This document shows positions 38,389 through 42,151 of a stretch of 42,151 nt of DNA, piece by piece. The stretch is taken from the NCBI GenBank assembly GCA_024277375.1, contig JAJRVD010000022.1, positions 1 to 42,151 on the forward strand. The letters are read 5' to 3'. Source of the stretch: Candidatus Omnitrophota bacterium (GTDB lineage Bacteria; Omnitrophota; Gorgyraeia; Tantalellales; Tantalellaceae). The position numbers and the translations under genes were made by a program. The notes below the pieces were generated by a model. That model saw only the letters and a program-made list of their open reading frames with translations. It had not been told where the DNA came from and did no database searches. How positions within the stretch are numbered: the stretch's first letter is position 1; each line of letters begins with the position of its first letter.

Positions 38389-38507
38389 CGGGATGTGTCG
38401 TAATTTGTTTTGCGGATGGTCGCATACAATATATCGTAGGGGTTCGATTTATCGAACCCGATATAACGGGCTTGATGAATCACGCCCCTACATTATGACA
38501 CAGTCTG
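38389..38507 (+). mobile_element. 119-bp MITE-like element, copy 10
   Basis: Full-length copy with a diverged left end (CGGGATGTGTC) and right end GACACAGTCTG. Left flank ATT after TTTTGTC; right flank ATC, a near match. It sits between the maturation and structural hydrogenase genes. The second hairpin has one mismatch (ATCACGCCC). Confidence 0.85.
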
Positions 38508-38568
38508 ATCGAAAAAAAACGGCGTTTTGCATGAGTCTATGTTCATTAAACTTAAGGAGAAATAACGC

Positions 38569-39609
38569 ATGAGACATTATTATCTGGAAAAAACCTCTAT
38601 GGGTAAATTTATTGAATCGCTTAAGGAGGGGTACAGGGTAGTCGCGCCTATAAAAAAAGAGAATCAATTTGTATTCGCGAAAGTTGAGTCTGCCGGTGAA
38701 GTTGAACTGGAATATCTCCCGACAGTTCTCCCTCCCAAAAAATATCTTTTTCCTCAAAAAGAAAAATTGGGAACTTTCGATATGGGTGATACTAAACTGA
38801 CGGATACATCAGTGGAAGTGGAACCGATGATAATATTCGCGGCACATACATGTGATATCGAGGGCTTGGAATGCCTGGATGTGGTATTTAACAGCGATCC
38901 GGCGGATCCGTATTACAAGGCCAGAAAAAAGTCTCTTCTTATTATCGGATTTGAATGTATGGTTCCGTGTGATGAGTACGCTACCTGCCGGACGATGGAT
39001 ACACATAACCCGAAGGCGGGGTATGACGTAATGATAACTGATGTGGGAAGTAAATATGTCCTGCATGTAAATTCTAAAGAAGGGAAAGATCTTTTGGAGG
39101 GCAATTCGGCGCTTCTTGACGCCGGGAACGGAGAGGCTAAAACGCTTCTTGCTAAAACACGTGAAGAAAAACTTAAGAGATTTGACAACAAACTTAAACC
39201 CGAATTTTCTCGATTGGCTCGTCTTTTTGGAGATTCATACACAAGCCCGGTGTGGGATGAAGTCGGCGAAAAATGTCTTTCTTGCGGTAACTGTACGGCG
39301 GTGTGTCCTACATGCTACTGTTTAGATATGTATGATAAGGTTAAGCTGGATACTACAGGCGGCGAAAGAAAAAGGGTATGGGATTCATGCCAGTTAGAAG
39401 AGTTTGCCAGTGTCGCGGGCGGTGAAAATTTTCGTGAAGAAAGATCCAGCCGTCAAAGACACAGGTATTACCGTAAATTTGATTATTCGGTAAAAAAATA
39501 TCATAAATTTTTTTGTACCGGTTGCGGCAGGTGTTCGCGTACGTGTATGGCCGGAATAAGTCTTATAGAAACAGTAAATAGTTTAGATGAGGAGAATGAA
39601 AATGTGTAA
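38569..39609 (+). CDS. hydB: NiFe hydrogenase (sulfhydrogenase-type) beta subunit, iron-sulfur protein
   Basis: 346 residues of the HydB/AsrA-like ferredoxin type. Two 4Fe-4S binding sites lie in the C-terminal third: CLSCGNCTAVCPTCYC near 237 and CTGCGRCSRTCMAG near 316. The N-terminal part includes HTCDIEGLECLD near 89 and GFECMVPCDEYATC near 126. It should pass electrons between the gamma subunit's flavin and the hydrogenase core. AAGGAG precedes the ATG. Gene order beta-gamma-delta-alpha equals hydBGDA of Pyrococcus sulfhydrogenase (group 3b). Confidence 0.9.
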   Translation: MRHYYLEKTSMGKFIESLKEGYRVVAPIKKENQFVFAKVESAGEVELEYLPTVLPPKKYLFPQKEKLGTFDMGDTKLTDTSVEVEPMIIFAAHTCDIEGLECLDVVFNSDPADPYYKARKKSLLIIGFECMVPCDEYATCRTMDTHNPKAGYDVMITDVGSKYVLHVNSKEGKDLLEGNSALLDAGNGEAKTLLAKTREEKLKRFDNKLKPEFSRLARLFGDSYTSPVWDEVGEKCLSCGNCTAVCPTCYCLDMYDKVKLDTTGGERKRVWDSCQLEEFASVAGGENFREERSSRQRHRYYRKFDYSVKKYHKFFCTGCGRCSRTCMAGISLIETVNSLDEENENV

Positions 39610-40459
39610 TTGTGATAAAAACAAAGTTGTTGAAGTGGATGCGTTGTATTACCCGATGGAAGGCACGATCGTAAAGGTGGAGCAGATGACCGAATACGAG
39701 AAGTTTTTTGAGATCCGGCTCTCCGACGGTAAAGAGTTGGGTAATATGCCGGGACAGTTCGTGCAGCTTTCAATGTTCGGTATAGGGGAGGCACCCATCT
39801 CGGTTTCGTCATCGCCGACAAAAGAAGATAAAACTACTTTTGAAATATGTGTGAGAAAGGTCGGTACGTTCACCAACGCTCTTCACGCGTTGGGCGTCGG
39901 AGATAAGATCGGAGTAAGAGGTCCTTTTGGCCGGGGTTTCCCGGTTGATGAACTTAAAGGTAACGATCTTCTTTTTATTGCCGGCGGCCTGGGTATAGTT
40001 CCTCTTCGGTCGCTTATAAGATTTGTTATGGATAAGCGCCGCGACTTCGGTAAAGTTGATATTCTTCTCGGGTGTAAAGAACCGAAGGATAGACTTTTCT
40101 CTAATGAAATAGAAGAGTGGGCACGTCTGGCTGATACAAATTATACTTGTACCGTAGACAAAAGCGACCCGGAATGGAAGGGTAATGTGGGGGTTATCAC
40201 AACTCTTATCCCGGGGGTAGATATAGATGTTAACCGTACATATGCTGTTATTGTAGGTCCGCCGATCATGTACAAGTTTACGATAATGAGTTTGATGGAT
40301 AAGGGTCTTCCTAAAGACAGGATAATAATGTTACTGGAAAGACGCATGAAATGCGGGCTTGGTAAATGCGGGCATTGTCAGATAAACCATAAATATGTAT
40401 GTCAGGATGGGCCGACATTCAGGCTGGATGAGCTAACGGGAATGGGGGAAGCATTATGA
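39602..40459 (+). CDS. hydG: NiFe hydrogenase gamma subunit, FAD/NAD(P)-binding diaphorase
   Basis: 285 residues of the ferredoxin-NADP reductase fold. The FAD site is QFVQLSMFGIGEAPISVSSS near 51-70, the nucleotide site LLFIAGGLGIVPLRSLIRFV near 122-141, and a C-terminal 2Fe-2S cluster lies in CGLGKCGHCQ and VCQDGP near 250-270. It exchanges electrons with NAD(P)H. ATG 39602 is preceded by GAGGAG at 7 nt and overlaps the hydB stop; an earlier in-frame ATG at 39587 would cover that site. Its end overlaps hydD by 4 bp. Confidence 0.92.
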   Translation: MCNCDKNKVVEVDALYYPMEGTIVKVEQMTEYEKFFEIRLSDGKELGNMPGQFVQLSMFGIGEAPISVSSSPTKEDKTTFEICVRKVGTFTNALHALGVGDKIGVRGPFGRGFPVDELKGNDLLFIAGGLGIVPLRSLIRFVMDKRRDFGKVDILLGCKEPKDRLFSNEIEEWARLADTNYTCTVDKSDPEWKGNVGVITTLIPGVDIDVNRTYAVIVGPPIMYKFTIMSLMDKGLPKDRIIMLLERRMKCGLGKCGHCQINHKYVCQDGPTFRLDELTGMGEAL

Positions 40460-41226
40460 GTAAAAATAAAAAGAAAAAAGAAAAGGTACGTATAGCGTTT
40501 TTTGATTTTGCCGACTGTGAAGGATGTCAGCTTCAGGTGACCTACCTTAATGAAGCTTTTCTCGGTGTGCTTGAGCATTGCGATATTGTAAACTTCCGCG
40601 AGGCTATATCTGAGCGTAGCGATGATTATGATATAGCGTTCGTTGAAGGCTCAATAACACGTGAGCATGACGCGGAACGCTTAAAAGAGATACGTAAGAA
40701 CGCGAAGATACTTATCGCTTATGGCGCGTGCGCGTGTATCGGGGGTATTAACGGTCTTAGAAAAAAGTATACCGCGGATGAGGCGATAAACATAGTTTAT
40801 GCTGGACGCAAAGATCCTATTGAAGCAGGCGAACCGAAACCGGTCCATGATGTGGTCAAGGTAGATCACTATATACACGGATGCCCGACAAGTAATGACG
40901 AATTGGTAGAGGCGCTTAAAGGGATACTTTTGGGCAAAGGGTATACCCCTCCTGATTATGCCGTATGTGTTGAATGTAAACTTAAAGAAAACGTCTGTTT
41001 GTTCGAGAAGGGTCAGGTATGTATGGGGCCGGTAACGCGGGCCGGATGTAACTCGTGGTGCCCGAGTTGGGGTAACACCTGTTATGGATGTCGCGGACTT
41101 CTTCCTAACCCGGCAAAAGAAGGGCAGATGGACGTTTTAGAGAAGAACGGATATACGATAAACGAGTTGGAACAAAAATTTGATCTGTATAACGCATGCA
41201 AATTGGAGGCAGATAAAAATGAGTAA
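40456..41226 (+). CDS. hydD: NiFe hydrogenase delta (small) subunit
   Basis: 256 residues. The proximal cluster begins with Cys21 and Cys24 in DFADCEGCQLQV; YGACACIGGI near 90 and HGCPTSNDELVEAL near 142 give further ligands. The end carries two more clusters: VCVECKLKENVC and CMGPVTRAGCNSWCPSW then CYGCRG. It has no twin-arginine signal, so the enzyme is cytoplasmic. It relays electrons from the NiFe site to the beta and gamma subunits. It overlaps hydA by 8 bp (ATGAGTAA). Confidence 0.93.
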   Translation: MSKNKKKKEKVRIAFFDFADCEGCQLQVTYLNEAFLGVLEHCDIVNFREAISERSDDYDIAFVEGSITREHDAERLKEIRKNAKILIAYGACACIGGINGLRKKYTADEAINIVYAGRKDPIEAGEPKPVHDVVKVDHYIHGCPTSNDELVEALKGILLGKGYTPPDYAVCVECKLKENVCLFEKGQVCMGPVTRAGCNSWCPSWGNTCYGCRGLLPNPAKEGQMDVLEKNGYTINELEQKFDLYNACKLEADKNE

Positions 41227-42151
41227 AAAAGATCTTAATATAAACGTTGAATATCTGACGCGTGTTGAGGGCCACGGGAATATCGTGGTTAACATCAAAG
41301 AAGGCAAACTCGAAAAATGTCAGCTTGAAGTAATTGAAGCGCCGAGATTTTTCGAGGCTATGGTTCGGGGCCGTTCGATGTTCGAGGTCCAGCACATAAC
41401 TTCGCGCATATGCGGTATATGTTCTACCGGTCATTGCATGGCTTCGGTAAAAGCCGCTGAAGATGCCGTGGAGTATGAGGTAAGCGAGCAGACGAAACTT
41501 TTCAGAAAACTCCTGCTTCATTACGAAACGCTGGATAGTCATGTGCTGCACGCGTATTTTCTTGTAGCGCCTGACGCTTTAGGAGCGCCGAGTGTATTGC
41601 CTTTGATCGAGACGCATACGGAAGTGGTGCTTCGCGCGCTCAGGATGAAGAAAGCTTACAGTGACGTATGCGACATTATGGCCGGTCGTCACACGCATCC
41701 TATCAGTCTTTGTCCCAGGGGATGGACAAAACTCCCGACAAAAAAAGAGCTCGAGAAAATGAAAGAGATCTTAGTCGGAACGGTTGAGGATCTTCTTATT
41801 ACGGTTGATACGTTCAAGACTATTAAACTTCCTGAATTTACAAGAGAAACCGAATATGTGGCATTAACTCATCCGGATGAATACGCGTTTTATGAAGGCG
41901 ATTTAACGACTAATGATATTAAAATGGTTGTTAAGCCGCGCGATTATAAAAAAGTAGTTCACGAATATCATGCCGCGCACTCAACCGCTAAACACGCTAA
42001 AAATAAGAGGGATTCATACATGGTAGGAGCACTCGCGCGAACGAATATCAATTTTGATCAGTTGAATGACGAGGCCAAAGGTGTAGCGGATGCTCTCGGA
42101 TACAAAGTTCCGTGTTATAACCCGTATATGAATACTGTCGCGCAGGTCATA
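41219..42151 (+). CDS. hydA: NiFe hydrogenase alpha (large) subunit, partial
   Basis: The first 311 codons; the gene runs off the right edge of the window. The N-terminal NiFe ligand motif RICGICSTGH places Cys65 and Cys68 and His72. TRVEGHGNIVVNIKEGK at residues 14-30 is typical of the family, as is GRHTHPISLCPRGWTKLP later on. The C-terminal DPCxxC motif and its cleavage site lie outside the window, as may a maturation protease gene. GGAGG at 41205 precedes the ATG by 9 nt. Gene order and the diaphorase partner point to group 3b rather than 3c, but a phylogeny is needed. Confidence 0.93.
   Translation, partial: MSKKDLNINVEYLTRVEGHGNIVVNIKEGKLEKCQLEVIEAPRFFEAMVRGRSMFEVQHITSRICGICSTGHCMASVKAAEDAVEYEVSEQTKLFRKLLLHYETLDSHVLHAYFLVAPDALGAPSVLPLIETHTEVVLRALRMKKAYSDVCDIMAGRHTHPISLCPRGWTKLPTKKELEKMKEILVGTVEDLLITVDTFKTIKLPEFTRETEYVALTHPDEYAFYEGDLTTNDIKMVVKPRDYKKVVHEYHAAHSTAKHAKNKRDSYMVGALARTNINFDQLNDEAKGVADALGYKVPCYNPYMNTVAQVI

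Noticed and set aside
5362-38507. CRISPR array
   Set aside because: The repeats are dispersed, occur in both orientations and are separated by genes, not by uniform spacers; no cas gene is present.

Overview
The window comes from an anaerobic bacterial chromosome of moderate GC, probably an uncultured lineage of the PVC superphylum such as Omnitrophota. I infer this from the gene mix (GTP-type PEP carboxykinase, K+-dependent membrane pyrophosphatase, split glycine decarboxylase, Pyrococcus-type soluble NiFe hydrogenase, Rex) and from the heavy load of short intergenic repeats. No rRNA, tRNA or CRISPR array was seen. The taxon cannot be proved from this sequence alone.

Layout. 142-5347: glycine cleavage operon gcvT-gcvH-gcvPA-gcvPB plus a lipoate/octanoate ligase-like gene. 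5503-9713: GTP-dependent PEP carboxykinase with an in-frame stop before a 47-codon open tail, then purC and a Sua5/YrdC protein. 10092-14541 (minus strand): a GHL10-type secreted protein, apt, membrane pyrophosphatase and a stand-alone receiver protein. 14832-18652: nucleotidyltransferase-like protein, TPM-domain protein, LemA, a half-size EamA transporter and an AmpS-like aminopeptidase. 18735-28793: ispD followed by a surface polysaccharide locus (flippase, methyltransferase, a putative capsule-type transferase, several glycosyltransferases, a GT-C membrane transferase). 28928-31426: receiver protein, TPR/zinc-ribbon membrane protein, nucleoside phosphorylase-like protein and a DJ-1 family protein. 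31596-32783 (minus): dinB. 32990 to the right edge: rex, a short HypF (carbamoyltransferase half only), hypC, hypD, hypE, a HypA lacking its zinc finger, hypB, and hydrogenase genes in the order beta, gamma, delta, alpha. The alpha gene is cut by the window edge.

How the genes work together. The glycine cleavage genes form one translationally coupled unit with their own lipoylation enzyme. The hydrogenase block holds maturation and structural genes behind a regulator that senses NADH/NAD+, so H2 metabolism is probably tied to cytoplasmic redox state. PEP carboxykinase and the ion-pumping pyrophosphatase fit an energy-limited anaerobic metabolism.

Most striking features. (1) A 119-bp MITE-like element with terminal inverted repeats is present in ten copies plus one fragment. 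Four copies have exact 3-bp target duplications, and several are inserted inside other short palindromic repeats. (2) Repeat families form the 3' ends of several genes and one lies in frame inside dinB. (3) At least five genes have a -10 box 7 to 11 nt before the start codon, implying leaderless or nearly leaderless mRNAs. (4) The hydrogenase maturation set is reduced: HypF lacks its N-terminal half and HypA lacks its zinc-binding domain.
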